Shown here piece after piece: positions 35,965 through 48,524 of a stretch of 64,000 bases of DNA; positions within the stretch are counted from its first letter, which is position 1; every line of letters starts with the position of its first letter. The stretch comes from Escallonia rubra (lineage: Eukaryota > Streptophyta > Magnoliopsida > Escalloniales > Escalloniaceae), in contig JAVXUO010001813.1 in NCBI GenBank assembly GCA_033065855.1, positions 310,001-374,000 of the forward strand, given 5' to 3'. The notes under the pieces were generated by a model. That model was not told where the DNA came from. It worked only from the letters and a program-made list of their open reading frames with translations, and ran no database searches. The translations under genes and the position numbers were made by a program.

Positions 35965-37402
35965 TAGGGGTGCAACTTGGGCGGGCTGGACGGGCCCAAG
36001 GGTCAGACAATGTCTAGCCCACTCTTCAAAAGTCGTACCCATGTCCAGCCAAGTCCATCTACGGACCTAATAATATATGTCCACGCCGAGTCCATCAAAA
36101 TTTTGGTGGACACGGGGAGCCCATGGGTTGTCCATAGTTACGAATTATGTATTTTTAGAATGATTTTGAAACATATAATTGACCATCCAACTCTACAATT
36201 TAGTTATGATAATTAAAAAAGTACATTAAAGTCTCAAAATGAAATTAAATATAAGCATGGAAACAAATATTTGGGACAAAATGAGAGAAAAAGACTAAAG
36301 GATATATATATATATGAGCTGATCCGTTGATAGCGCTAGCAAAATAGAAGAAGTTATCAGCGCGATCTGGCCGCCCACGCGCGATATGTGGACGGTCCAG
36401 ATCTTTTTTTTACATTTTTTAAGTCCGTCCGCTATATTATGTAGCGGACGATTTTTTGACAAAAATACCCTCCAACTTAAAAAGAGCTCATCCGCTACAT
36501 TATGTAGCAGACTAGTTTTCTAACATTTTTTTTCTCTTTCTCTCTTCTTTCTCTCATTAATGCTCTGAATTTTCTCTCTCTCTCTCTCTCCTTTCTCTCA
36601 TCCGCTACATTATGTAGCGGACTAGTTTTCTGACATTTGTTTTTTTTTCTCTCTCTCTCTCTCCTTTCATTAATGTTCAGACTTTTTTTCTCTCTCTCTC
36701 TCTCCCTCTCTCTCTCCTTTCTCTTCTTTCTGACTTGTCTCCTTTCATTAATGCTCTGCACACATCTCTACACTTTGTCATCTGCTCCACAAAATATGGC
36801 CAGCAAATCATCGGAACACCTACACATATGCTTGCTCCTGTACACACCAGCTCGCGACCAAGCCTCGCTCTTTCGTTTCTTCTATAAACTCGGGTGGCAA
36901 AATACTGGACAACTTACCCGCCATCACATCTGTTCGGATTATCCATAAGAAGGGGACGTTGCTGTTTGCGAGTCCCTATGCGAACTCTATTCGGGCGTGG
37001 TGACTACGGTGCTGCCAAAGCTCGCTTAAATCACCGAGTTAGTTTTCTTAGAATTGAGCCACTAGACACATGTTTCTTCTTCTTGCCATATGTTTCCTCC
37101 AACTAGATTCGAGTTGCGATCTGTCACCTGATTAAGAGGCATTGGAAGAAGGCCAATGTTGTAGACACGACGAAAAGTAGATGCGAGTTCGTCCATGGCA
37201 TGTTTTTCCAGAGCTTCAAACATATGGATGACTATTGCAGATGCTTTTGAAGTCCTTTCTACTTCTTTCACGTTCACATCAACAATTTTAGACAGGTTAA
37301 AGACAATAGACCCATATAAGAGGAACAAATCTTAATAGATGGAGAGAGAGAGAGAAAAAGAAGAGAGGAGGGGAGAGGAGGATGAGAGAGAGAATAAAAA
37401 AG

Positions 37403-37440
<38 letters not shown>

Positions 37441-37907
37441 TGTCATCATAATAATGATGAGAGAAAGGAGAGAGAACTTTGTTTGTGCGTGAGAAAGAGG
37501 AGGATGAGAGAGAAAGGTGAGAGAAAAAGTAACATGTCAGATTAATGATGAGAGAAAGAGGAGAGAGAGAGTAAAAAAAAAGTCAGAAGAGAGCCTAGTC
37601 ATCCGCTACATTATGTAACAGATGTGCACTGTCCTCAAGCTCGAGGTTATTTTTGTCAAAAAATCGTCCGCTACATAATGTAGTGGACGGACTTAAAAAA
37701 CATAAAAAAAGATCGCGCTGACAACTTCTCTTTTTTTGCTAGCGCTATCAACGGATCAGCTCCATATATATATAATTTAGATTATATAATATTTAGATAG
37801 GCTGGTTTCCCCACGGGCTGGACAGACTTGTTAAAACATTTACCCATGTCTAGCTCATATTTTTTACAGGCCCAAAATTTTGAGCCTGCGTCCAAGTTGT
37901 ATCCCTA
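35965..37907. mobile_element. hAT-type element inserted in the MULE gene (same family as 2974-3960)
   Basis: TIRs: the left end is TAGGGGTGCAACTTGGGCGG, and the reverse complement of the right end is TAGGGATACAACTTGGACGC. The 8-bp flanks CATTTCAC (35957-35964) and CACTTCAC (37908-37915) match at 7 of 8 positions. Removing the element and one flank rejoins the MULE frame precisely between the Val-Lys-Cys and Glu-Ser-Ile codons, which confirms the insertion point. Its own subterminal parts are short; most of the length is a second nested element (36316-37762). Confidence 0.9.
36316..37762. mobile_element. Nested long-TIR element with palindromic subterminal repeats (1447 bp)
   Basis: The two ends match over more than 100 bp, starting GAGCTGATCCGTTGATAGCG on each side; the left arm has about 35 bp extra (GGCCGCCCACG...). 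Inside both arms lie copies of the 19-bp dyad CCGCTACATTATGTAGCGG: 36429, 36492 and 36602 on the left, 37603 and 37668 on the right. The centre holds CT/GA dinucleotide tracts (36570-36730 and 37335-37580) around a 600-bp core with no recognisable protein. The flanks are TA repeats, so the target duplication cannot be read. Class uncertain; the long TIR favours a Mutator-type element. Confidence 0.7.
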
Positions 37908-39117
37908 CACTTCACCATCGGATCAAAACTAAATCTTGTCCATGTAGAATTGGGTTGTTTGGACAGCCACTCATGTGCTTCTTCATTTACATCTCTGACT
38001 TTTTGCATGGCATGCCTGAAATTAGGACCACTATATGCCCTAGCAGCCCTCAAAAAATTGATCTTCAATCTAAGTCCTGGAAACTGTAGCCTAAAATTAG
38101 CATTATCATGCCTTGCACAGTGCCTATTATACACATCAGGGAACACCATTGTGATTGCCTCTCCAAGATCCTTCTGTGTATCACACATAAAGGTCCATGA
38201 CTGACCTTCTTTATCTTGCCCAATCTAATTTTTAAGGTGTTCAAAGAAGAAAACCCAACTTTTCTTTGTTTCACCCTCTACTTTTCTTTGTTTCACCCTC
38301 TACTACAACAAATACAACATGAAACAAACCATTATTTCCATCAAAGGTTACAACAGATGGTAACACACCACCATAGGTACCCTTTAAGTGACAGCCATCT
38401 AATCCAATCCATGTTCTACACCCCTTCATAAAACCATTTATCATAGCAAGAAAAGTCACAAATACCCTCTTGAACAAGGGACTGCCTGTCAGGTTAGGTC
38501 TCTCATACTCTATGGCTATCACTGCAGCAAAATTAGTTCTTCTAACCATCTCTTTATATTTGGCAATAGGTTATAAGACTCAACATGTCCACCATCAATC
38601 GCATCCCTTGCTATTTGCCTAGCCTTATACAACTGCATTCTACTTGGTGTGACACCATATTTCCTTAGCTCTGCAATCATTCCAGGGAATTTCATGTCTG
38701 GATTTGCTCTAAGAACATCAATTTTTTGGCTATCCAAGGGGAGGTAGCCTCTGACTGCTTCTCTGATCTTACACATGCATGCTCAAGGTTAAGGTTTTTA
38801 ATCCTAAAAGTTACATTATCAGTGCATACAGAGGCATGAATCCTCCAATTGCAACCCTCAGCAGCACAATGTGTAGTGACCTTAATCTTGTCACTTGTAT
38901 CCCTCACTAAAGTAAAGCCCTCTTGAATTACAAAGTCTTTCAAAGCCCACCTAAATTCAGTGACATTCTCAAACAACATTCCTTGTTCAAGCACAGTTGG
39001 TTGCCCAGCCTTTCTAACAAAAGCCTTTCCTCTGACTGCATTAACTTCATCCTCTATACTAGACTCAGTTGAATACTGTAGTTCACAATCATCACTGCTC
39101 TCATAATCAGGCATATC

Positions 39118-39560
39118 TAGGGATGGCAAAAAAATCTGAACCTGTGGATCTCCACCCCGTCCCGATAGGAGCGGATTATTTTGACTTTGATCGGGTCGTG
39201 GGACGAGTATGATATTTTTTTTTAAAACCCGCAGTAGGTTAGGGTCAGATATGGTATACACTTAAATCCGCTCAGCGATCCGACCCGACCCGACCCGGTA
39301 TACTTATCCTAATTCTTTAGTTAATCTTAGCCGTCCATAGGATATATATATATATATATATGTTCTTTTTTTCTTGCAAACCCTAAATCCCTAATATGTG
39401 CCTTCTTCTCACTCTCTCGGCTCTCCACTCTCGGCTGGCTCTCTGCCTCTCCACCGCAGTACCGCACGGCGCACGGCCACTCTCCACAGTACGGCCACGA
39501 ATTGAAGCCCGACGTTGAGGAAATCTGCCTGATTTATGTTAGCCAGGTAATCAATCTATC
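39118..39560 (+). mobile_element. 5' end of an Ac/RICESLEEPER-type hAT element
   Basis: Starts TAGGGATGGCAAAAAAATCT directly next to the truncated MULE frame. It continues with CCGACCCGACCCGACCCGG-type subterminal repeats, a TA run (about 39345-39361), and a leader-like CT-rich segment ending GCCAG before GTAATC, a plausible splice donor. This resembles the untranslated 5' exon of autonomous plant hAT elements, but no transposase and no right terminus follow, so the body is deleted. Confidence 0.55.
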
Positions 39561-41030
39561 TATTGTAGTGGTTTTGTTCATATTTGTTGATCATTCTTCT
39601 TGAAGGAGAAAATCTATCCTGATTCACAGGTAACACTTAGTGATTTAGTTGTCTTAATAGCATGATAGTGATACAACAGTCAAAGCAAACAAAAAAGGGT
39701 GCCGAAAATGGAGCCGTCCAGTAAATTGGAATTTCTAACTTTGTCATTTAACCCATTTCATGAAAGATAACTAGACTAGCCTTAATCTTCAGGCTTAAAG
39801 TACCTCTCACATTCTGTAGATAAAAGGTGCTTGTTCTGTTGAGCGTCTTTCAACTAGTCCATTCCATTCAACCAAGGATGATGCTGACCATCTCTAATAG
39901 AGAGGACCTGGGTAATACCTTGTTTGCACACAATCAGATAAATACAAGACACTGTATCAAGAAAAGTGATGCAGGATAGTTTTGGGGAAATAAAGCAGAT
40001 AGAAACAGAACCTGTTTCAATCGTTCTGAATTAGACTGTTGCTCTGCCAAAGCCACTAACACGTAAAGGTCATGGATTAATAAATCTTCAACTGAACCCA
40101 AAAAAAGGGACTACATCACAAAGAACATAAACTTTTAAGTGCAAAAGTATATGTACACAAAAGCCTTGTCAATCTGCTATTCTGCGTAAATGTAATCTGA
40201 TAGGGGGGCAACATATAATGTTGATTACATCAAAATGAAGTTAATGGACCTTTTTCTAGAAGCACGAAGGACCCATGTCAGGCACGTTGCTTACCATGTT
40301 GGGTGTGACGGTGGGTCTATTGTTTGCATTTGCCAGGTGCTTTGTCATTGCTGGAAACTTTGTTCTTATTTGCTGGGTTCATTATCTCAATTACTTGCTG
40401 GGTTGCAGTTTTTTGCTCTTTAAGTTCTTATGTTGTTATCAATTAGTTTTTCATGCTGTTTACTTATGGTTTTATGAGGGCATATTAGAAAAGTCCTTGC
40501 CAATTTGGTATTATTTCGGAGTAGGTATTATTTATTTGATTTTCTTGAAAATCATTCTTTTTAGTTTAAATGAATATATGGATAAAATCATGTCTGGAAA
40601 ATGTATTGACTTTCTGATTACATTTCAATGTTGACGAAATACTAAACATGCCCAACAATTGTTTGCCCGTTGTGATTGTTTTGGGTGTTTTTAAAACGTG
40701 GAACTAGATTCTCTTTCTATTTGCCCGGCATTTTGTTTCACTCCCCGCGGGGTAGGTGGGTGGGTGGGTGTGTGTGGAGCGTTTAACTATCAATTGGTTG
40801 CTCGAATGAAATAATCGTCCAGCTGAATTGGATTTCTTAGTGTTGAACGAATCAATAAGGTTTATGATTGTCAGTGCTTTTGTTTTCATTGCAATAAGCT
40901 TTCTTTGAAAGACTGAACGACAAAAACCCATGGTTTCTGAGCGCGTTGTACAACGGTTTAGATTTTTCTATGCCAACAGGTCTTTGGTCTGCTTTAAGTG
41001 GCCTGATCTGATTCGCCTTGCTTAACTAAC
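39560..41030. other. Spacer upstream of the dehydrogenase gene
   Basis: No gene recognised. The plus-strand frame at 40275-40634 (119 codons) is Leu/Phe-rich and hydrophobic but starts in AT-rich DNA and has no family resemblance. The stretch probably includes the distal promoter of the downstream gene. Confidence 0.45.
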
Positions 41031-41032
41031 AG

Positions 41033-41489
41033 TATATATAAGCGAGAAGGTGCCTTGCAGGGTAGACTCGCGGAGGTCTCATTTCTTTCTGGCTGGGAAG
41101 AATGCCCCTATCAATTGATTCTGGGAGATGAAAAGCCATCTTATGATGTGGGGTTTTCTATAATTCCCCTAGAGGTTCCTTCGTCTGAAAGAACACAAGG
41201 CATTGGGTCCGTTTATGGAAGTTGTGATGACAACAATGTATAGGAAGTTTTCTCCTCGTATGGCTCGAGAAAAAATGATTCAAAGTTATGTTTTTGTCCA
41301 TGTATAGAATTCTAATGAATGCCAAAAGATCCATAAAATTAATTATTTTGGCAACTGAACGGAAATAATTTAACTGCAAGAAATACCTTCTTCACTGAGC
41401 AGATTGTTCTTCATGGCCATTGATACAAGGAATCTCTTCTTTGTGGTGTGTTTTCTTGTGCAGCTTGCAACTCTTAAGCTTTGCTCAAA
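41033..41489 (+). promoter_or_regulatory. Probable promoter and 5' leader of the aspartate-semialdehyde dehydrogenase gene
   Basis: A clear TATATATAA box (41033-41041) lies about 450 bp upstream of the ATG. A good acceptor (TTTTCTTGTGCAG ending near 41463) lies 26 bp before the start codon, suggesting a leader intron between an untranslated first exon (starting near 41065) and the coding exon. The leader donor could not be fixed. Inference from motifs only. Confidence 0.5.
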
Positions 41490-44400
41490 ATGAAGGTCAC
41501 TGCTCTAGCCCACCAACACCAATTCGTCCATGGCTTGGCCACTTTCTCTAAAATTCATCCTAGGTCCAACGTCCGCAGACCTAACGCCACCGCCTTCCAT
41601 GTTCGCATGTCCCTTAGGGAGGATGCCCCTTCTCTAGCTGTAGTCGGTGTTACCGGTGCAGTCGGCCAGGAGTTCCTCTCTGTCCTCTCTGACCGTTCCT
41701 TCCCTTACAGTTCCATTAAAATGCTTGCCAGCAAACGCTCAGCTGGGAAACGCCTCACTTTCGAAGATAAAGAGTACATAATAGAGGAACTCAGTGCAGA
41801 CAGCTTTAGTGGCGTGGATATTGCTCTATTTAGTGCGGGGGGTTCGATTAGTAAGAAGTTTGGGCCGATTGCTATTGATTGTGGATCCATCGTTGTGGAT
41901 AATAGCTCCGCATTTCGTATGGATGAGGATGTACCACTTGTGATCCCGGAAGTTAATCCAGAGGCAATGTCACATATCAAGCTCAGGTCTGGTAAGGGAG
42001 CTCTGATTGCAAACCCGAATTGTTCCACTATTATATGTTTGATGGCTGCCACTCCTCTTCATCAACGAGCCAAGGTGCGTAGTTGTGTCCATTAACTCAT
42101 CCAAACAACACACAGTTTAATATGTTGGTGTTACACATTGGGGAAAATCTAAGTCGTTCGGTGTTCGTTTCAGCACATGTGGACTTGCCGTTGATTGATA
42201 CTTGACCACTATACCCCTTGCTTGCATGATTTGATTACGAAAAGTTTGACTAGTTTACTACGTATTTCTAATTAATATGTTGGTATTGAGATAAACTGAC
42301 CTTTTGTAAGATGGATGGGCTTGTTTGGACTGTTTTTATCTCATAAAATTTTCTACCTGGTCATACTAAAATGATGTCTCTGTCCTAATTGGGTTTGTAG
42401 ATAAAGAGACAGATAGTCATTCTATTATTGAGAAATTTCTAGTGCACTGAAGTTGTATTAGTTGAAAACTTAGTTGCACAAAGTGGGGGCGGGGGAGGGG
42501 GCGGGAACGGGGGCGGGGGGGAGCGTAAGCACCAAGAAGAATCTGAGGTTGGGAGCGGCTTGAATAAATAAATGCGTAAAGAGTATTATCATTTGTTTAG
42601 TATAGTTTATATAGCCAACAACAACAAACAAGGAGGCTTTAAGGACTTGAAGGAAGAGAGAAACAAGGAATTGAGTTGAAAAGGGCTTGATTTTCAGGTA
42701 TTCTCTCACTTGTTCCATGCATCTCTATCCAGCTAACGGGATCGAGTTCCCATATTAGCTTGGGACGAGATCCCATGGAGCTCCTAACTTGGGATCGCAA
42801 AAGCGAGTTTCCGAGAGAGAAACGTCACCATATTAGGAGTTTCCTGCAACTAAGGTTGAAAATGCCTTATGCATGGTTGATGTACTTCGCATACCCAAGC
42901 ATTATGTCGAGTTCGCAATTTTTTGTGCCCAGTTATTAGCTGAATTATTTTCTGTATATGCGGAAGGGTTTTGGAGGCTTGGCCTATGCATCTTTCATGG
43001 TACTTTATTTATGCATTAAATTTAAAGATGGCTTGATACTCTCGATTACCGGAACACGAGATGGCAACAGGATTAAACACTGACTAATATCCTTGAAGAA
43101 AAACTTCAAAGCAAATCATTCTAGAAGTAGTTGGTCTAAGCTAAGTCAAAGAGCAGTACTTTACTGCATCGAGGACTTTATGTATTCCCTAATAGATATA
43201 AAGATTGACACATATCTTAATAAACAATAAGCTGATCACGATGATAAACCGCACATCTGAAACAACTGAGCAAGTCAACTCATATGATTTAAATTATGTG
43301 CCTTGTGAAGAAGAGAAAAAGACGGGGAAAACACGAATAATAGATAAAAAGATTTACACATACCTTAATAAGCAATAAGCTGATCATGACGATAAACTGC
43401 ACATCTGAAATGACAAAGCAAGTCAACTCACATGATTTAAATTATGAGAATTGAATTGCCATCCCTATGACGAGCCGAGATGCCGTGCTCGAACTCGGGA
43501 TTGTGAAAGTTAATCAATCACGAGCTTAGCTCGACTTGGCTCGTATACAACAAATCGAAGGGCACGGATCTAAAATGGGATCACAATGAATGAATCTTAA
43601 TAACTAAAAAATCAAACTTTACAGAAAGGGATGATTTCAACCAAGATCAATGATGAAGATGAGGAAGACCAAACACAGATCAGTGGAAGAAGTGAGTTCC
43701 AGATCTAGAATTGCAGTACCAGACCAATGATTTTGAGCCATGGCAGTGAGACAGAGATTGAGAAAGAGTTGAGACGAAGGGTTGTTTGGTTATAAGTGGT
43801 GGTGGGTATAGCGGTCAACGGTGATAGACATAAATGGATAGAAGAAGAAGAAGAAGAAGAAGCGGCTTTTACTTTCTACTGTTGCAAAAGTCTAAGGTTG
43901 GAAGGATGGGTTTTGTGAAAAGGATTTACAGGTTGCACTAAATTTCAGCCGTTGATTATAGTCCTCAATTTGAACAGTCCTGATTATAAGACTTATTTTG
44001 TCTTGTTTGGGCATAGATTCTCTGTACAGGGGGTTAGGTTTAGTTATGCTTTGCAAAATTTTATTATGTCTGACTTTTACATTTAAGAATGTGTATATAC
44101 ATATTGCAAATATATATCTATATACATAAATAAACATGACTAAATAAACAAGTGAACACTTTCATGGACAAAATGTCATGTTCGTGTTTGATTCGTTTAT
44201 TGTACGAGCTCTAAAATTGTGCTCATGTTCGGTTCATTTATTTTGTGAGCGAACGTGAACGAGCTTTAAATGAACGAATACGGGGTTTGTTCAAGAAAAC
44301 CGGTTTGCTTGCAGCCCTAGGTAGAGTACACATTCATACCGTGCACCTTCTTAGTATTTCTTTTTCTTTTTACAAACCTCAACTGAGTAATGGGCTTAGT

Positions 44401-46791
44401 CTGACATTAAGAAACAACATTGTTTGTAACACTTGAATCTTGCAGGTAGTTCGCATGGTTGTTAGCACATACCAGGCAGCTAGTGGTGCTGGGGCTGCTG
44501 CTATGGAAGAGCTTGAGCAACAAACTCGTGAGGTTTTCCATAATTCACATCTGGTTATAATGTTTCAGATTAACTGTTATATTACAAGATCGATTTGTTA
44601 GTCTTGACATCGATTTCTTGTTTTGCTATAAGGTTCTGGAAGGAAAACGACCAACTTGCGAAATCTTTAAGCAGCAGGTCTGTCTAATGCTCTTCATGTT
44701 CTGTTCCCTTATGTCATTGGTGAATGGAATGTGTGATGATTATGGATTATATTTATATATCTTCTGGTGAATTCACTTCAAATTCTTTGTGCAGTATGCT
44801 TTTAATCTTTTCTCACATAATGCACCTGTTCTTTCGAATGGGTACAACGAAGAAGAAATGAAATTGGTAAAAGAGACCAGGAAAATCTGGGTAAGCATTG
44901 ACATCGAATCCTTTTACTTTTCAATCTTCAAATTAGTTTAACTAGATCAGTCGACTGTTGCAGTCGAAATGGTGAAGTTTACACTTACGGCATGGTTCCT
45001 CTACTTTTTACTGCAGAACAACATGAATGTCAAAGTGACAGCCACCTGCATTCGAGTTCCTGTTATGCGTGCACATGCTGAGAGTGTTAACCTTCAATTT
45101 GAGGAACCCCTTGATGAGGTGATAATTTTGGCGTACTCTAGATCATGATTTTACTTGAAAACTGAAATATATTAGATGCTTTCTTGCTTATAACTGTAAT
45201 AATACTTTCCAATAGTATTTCTGTCAGTTACAGTGTTATTGAAGCTATGTTCGTATCATAAGAATTCCATGTAAATGGTCATAGTGTTCCTGCCATATAG
45301 TCGAACAGAGGAACTGCAATCTGCGTTGATAATGGTTATGCAAATTTTTTTGGGGCATTTTTTTGTCGATTCCTAGGGATGCATCCTCTCTTACTATGGA
45401 TATTATGTTGTTTCGTGGCTATGATTTTACCAAGGCCCATTTACAGATTGGTTTCTTAAGGTTTTCTGGTGCATTTCTTTTGAATCGATTCCTAGGGATG
45501 CATCCATCTCTAACTATGGATATTATGTTCTTTCGTGGCTATAATTCTTCCAAGACTCATTTTAAAAATTGGCTTCTTTAGGTTCATATGGTACATGGCT
45601 CTCATTTATAATGCCAGTCAATCACATCATTATTCTTTATTCTTCATCTTACTATTGCCTTCTTTTAAGGAGGGCCCTGAGTTTTTTTTGATCTTCTTAT
45701 CCTGGTTGTTTCAGTTGCCTTGCTATCTGCATTAGTTTCCTTTCTATGCATTACTATCAAAGGTGAAAGTGTTCTTACTGACCAAAAACTGAACAATATG
45801 ATTCGCATATGGTAGGTGCAACTTGGGACTAGTTGACCCAAGACCCCAGACTTGATGGAACCTCTTATTTGTAACATCCTATTCATCGTAGTGAAGATAT
45901 TTAATATCTCAATCACACCAGAATTCCCCAATTTTATAACTCAGTTAACTCGATTTCTCCTAGTTGGGACTTCTTATCTTAACTGAATCAAGACCCCCAA
46001 TTTGTAACACTCAGTTTATCCTAATTGAGTCTTCTATTATCTCAAATGAACCAATATTCGTAAAACTTCTTTGACCTGACTTTGACAGTAGAGTACAATA
46101 GAAAAATTCATTACCTTTCACCTATCAACTGTTGCATCTTTCAGCAATATAATCAGATTGCTATCAGTTATACCACCGTAGTGTAAAGTAGTACCTTGGT
46201 GCATCAACTAATTCTTAGTCACCGAAAATCGTATAATGCTTGCCTAAATAAAACCCCAAATTGGTATTCGCAGCAAAGGGAGAAAAAGGGAACATTGCAA
46301 CCCCTTACATCTATATTTTTTGCTTTAAAATGTTGTGTATGTATGCGTATGTCAATGAAATCCTTCTCAGCAATTTCCTCCTATAGTAGCGTAAGAAAGC
46401 AAAACGGACTCCTCTCTTTGTAAAGTTCCCACTCTTGATTCTTTTTATGATAAATCATCTTTCCAGGACACAGCGAGGACAATTCTGAAGAATGCTCCTG
46501 GTGTAGTGGTTATCGATGACCGAGCATCCAATCGCTTTCCTACTCCATTGGCAGTTTCAAATAAGGATGAAGTCGCGGTCGGCCGAATACGTCAGGATGT
46601 ATCTCAAGATGGAAACTATGGGTAATGTTGATTAGTGAGCCCATGCTTCTTCTTTGACTATTTATTGTCAAACCTGTGAAACTAAAGGGTATATGTGTAT
46701 GTGAAACAGATTGGACCTCTTTGTTTGTGGTGATCAAATACGCAAGGGAGCAGCTCTTAATGCCATTCAGATTGCAGAGATGTTGCTGTAA
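41490..46791 (+). CDS. ASD: Aspartate-semialdehyde dehydrogenase, plastid-targeted, seven coding exons
   Basis: Reduces aspartyl phosphate to aspartate semialdehyde with NADPH, the second step of the aspartate pathway, in plastids. Coding exons: 41490-42074, 44446-44532, 44633-44677, 44795-44890, 45017-45118, 46467-46621, 46710-46791. All are bounded by GT-AG and in phase, giving 383 residues (plant enzymes are about 375). The first 45 or so residues are Ser/Arg/His-rich without acids and look like a transit peptide. The NADP-binding loop GVTGAVG is at 53-59. The active-site cysteine is in NPNCST (Cys178), and the substrate-binding Arg and catalytic His are in IRVPVMRAH (Arg284, His291). GLDLFVCGDQIRKGAALN closes the C terminus. 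I chose the ATG at 41490 because no upstream in-frame ATG exists. Intron 1 (2.4 kb) and intron 5 (1.35 kb) hold repeats, but the coding sequence is undamaged. Confidence 0.96.
43196..43446. repeat. Direct duplication of about 105 bp within intron 1
   Basis: Block 43196-43297 recurs at 43348-43443 with shared ATAAGCTGATCA, GCACATCTGAAA, AAGCAAGTCAACTCA and ATGATTTAAATTATG segments. The copies differ by scattered substitutions, so the duplication is not recent. Both copies lie inside the first intron of the dehydrogenase gene. Confidence 0.8.
44150..44320. mobile_element. hAT-like terminus in intron 1
   Basis: The segment ends TTGCTTGCAGCCCTAG; its reverse complement begins CTAGGGCTGCAAGC and then has repeated GAGCTCG/GTTCG motifs. 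This style matches one end of plant hAT elements. A partner rich in GAGCCGAG and AGCTCG lies near 43450-43560, so an eroded element may span 43450-44320. No clear target duplication. Confidence 0.4.
45367..45600. repeat. 119-bp tandem duplication within intron 5
   Basis: CGATTCCTAGGGATGCATCC begins both copies (45367 and 45486). Both continue with ACTATGGATATTATGTT and TTTCGTGGCTAT. Located in the long fifth intron of the dehydrogenase gene; no effect on the coding sequence is visible. Confidence 0.9.
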
Positions 46792-48500
46792 TGCAGATAA
46801 GTTTCTACTAGCAAGGTCTCATTTGTAAGATGCAGTGAGATCTTGTATGAGTCCGTAGTTTAAAGTTTTTCTCTTGATTTTTTTGGCAAGTTGAATTTTT
46901 GGTGGCATTTCTCATCTTGGCCGGTGTACTAAGGAGAAATTCGTTAGAGAGTTTGTTTTTTTCTCTTGCTTGCTTTTATTGGATGAAGAATATTTTTCGC
47001 GCTTTATGTTGCACGGATATGAGTTACGTCGTGTTCTCATCAAGATATGTGCCAAGCAATTGCCATGGCCCTTTTGCCACGAAGGACGAGCGAAATAGGT
47101 AGGTCAAAATGTCCTGAAAATTAGTAGTTTGCATAAGAAAATTGAGTCGTGTTGTTTTTGCATCCCGTCTAACTTTGGTAATTGTTCGCTTCACAACGGT
47201 GTGAGCAACTATGTTCTTCAATTGAGTACTTTGATGCTGGCTTGGGAAGGTATCATTCTGTTAATCAGTGGCGGACCTATTGACTTGTGTTGTTTTTGCA
47301 TCCCATCTACCTCTGGGAGTTGTTCGCATCCCGTCTTACCTTTGGGAGCTTTGTTTCGTATCATAAGAAATTTGGAGTGAGTTTATCAATTCCTATGTTT
47401 TGTTGTTTTTGTTTCAAGTCTCCAGAAAATTCTGATTATTTGTTTTGTATAGACAAACTCGAAGTTTAAGTAATACTTTTTTCTGTTAATCAATCTTGAA
47501 TATACATTTTTAACAGATTCTGAGATACTCACGAGTGTTATAATTGAGTAGCATTTAGTTGAATTATTTTTAAACTATTGTGCAAATACTAGAATATATG
47601 AGTGCACGTAAATAATATAACCTTATAGATGTGATTCTAGTCTTAATGCATATAGACATATAATTCTTTTTGCACATTAAATGCAATTGAAGACCAGAAA
47701 TGTTTAAGTTTGTTCGACGTCGCTTCCTGTACCAAATGTGGTCATAGTAGATTAAATTTACAACATTAGCAACTAAAATTTATACATGCAACTTTTGACC
47801 CTCCTCAATGTGACATTCTGGTCCGCCCTGCTGCTGATAATCATTAAGAAAGCGCAATCCAGATTTTGTTGGAAGAAGCTTCAAGCACAAAAGTAAATTA
47901 GGCTCCAAGAAAGGTTTCATCTGGGGACCTCTCGTTCTCCAGCCTGAAGTTGCAGGGATAGGCCCTTATCACAGTTGCAAAGACGAGCTTATTGGGCTGG
48001 AAAGTGACAAAAATTGGCAGTTCTTTCATTCCTTAAATTCCTATGGTGACAGAAGTTAAACAAGTAAGGAACCTTATGCTCGATATTGAAGGTGCTGTGC
48101 AGTGTTCTTGGTTGTGAGTTGACTGAGTTCATTTTCTAATCATAGTAGGAAGAGTTTGTTGGACTGAAAATAGATGGGATCAACGGATGGTTTTCCTTTA
48201 ATATATAGGTCAGTTAGGAATAAGGAACAAAATTGGAATCTCTAGCATTGATCTATAAACAATACCATGCTAGTCTTTATTTTGTTTCACAGAGCACTGC
48301 ATTTAGGCTATGCTCATCCCTTCTTCACGCAATAAGGTTAGTACTTAGTGCATAAATGGTACATAAGAAGAAGGAAAACAACTCAGTTGCTCAAAATCCA
48401 ATATAGTTATTTCGTACCAAAGGTGTGAATTGGCACACCTGAGAACCAGATGTAGGGGTCAAAGTGGCCTTTAGATCCCACAAGGCCCGAACAAGCTCCG
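46792..48500. other. 3' flank of the dehydrogenase gene and spacer
   Basis: Includes the untranslated 3' region and a local duplication: GTTGTTTTTGCATCCC recurs at about 47151 and 47289, followed by CTTTGG/CTCTGGGA sequence. No further gene recognised. Confidence 0.5.
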
Positions 48501-48524
48501 GTGGCTTGTATATCACCAAGCACT

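Larger units (their letters stand above)
34800..39114 (-). pseudogene. Mutator-like (MULE) transposase pseudogene, MuDR-SWIM type
   Basis: Minus strand, from right to left. A MuDR N-terminal domain (38760-39110) with FENVTEFRWALKDFVI and CNWRIHASV. After a frameshift near 38715, the linker with SRMQLYKARQIARDAI. After another near 38555, the MULE catalytic region with GLDGCHLKGTYGG (38380-38430). Then DTQKDLGEAITMVFPD and HCARHDNANF (38090-38190), and SFDPMVKC at 37908-37935. An hAT element interrupts the frame here; coding resumes at 35964 with ESITNNISECFNSWVGDLR. A SWIM zinc finger (CDYRVW, IPCRHDVAC) lies near 35600-35670, and an Arg-Gly-rich tail at 34800-35330 contains a tandemly repeated RGRGRAPVRGRGRG segment. 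The frameshifts, stops and insertion make it non-functional. Confidence 0.88.

Noticed and set aside
40275-40634. 119-codon hydrophobic frame upstream of the dehydrogenase gene
   Set aside because: No recognisable family and composition explained by T-rich DNA; kept only as part of the spacer note.
41055-41243. Short frame downstream of the TATA box
   Set aside because: Lacks an ATG at its start and falls in the probable leader of the dehydrogenase gene.
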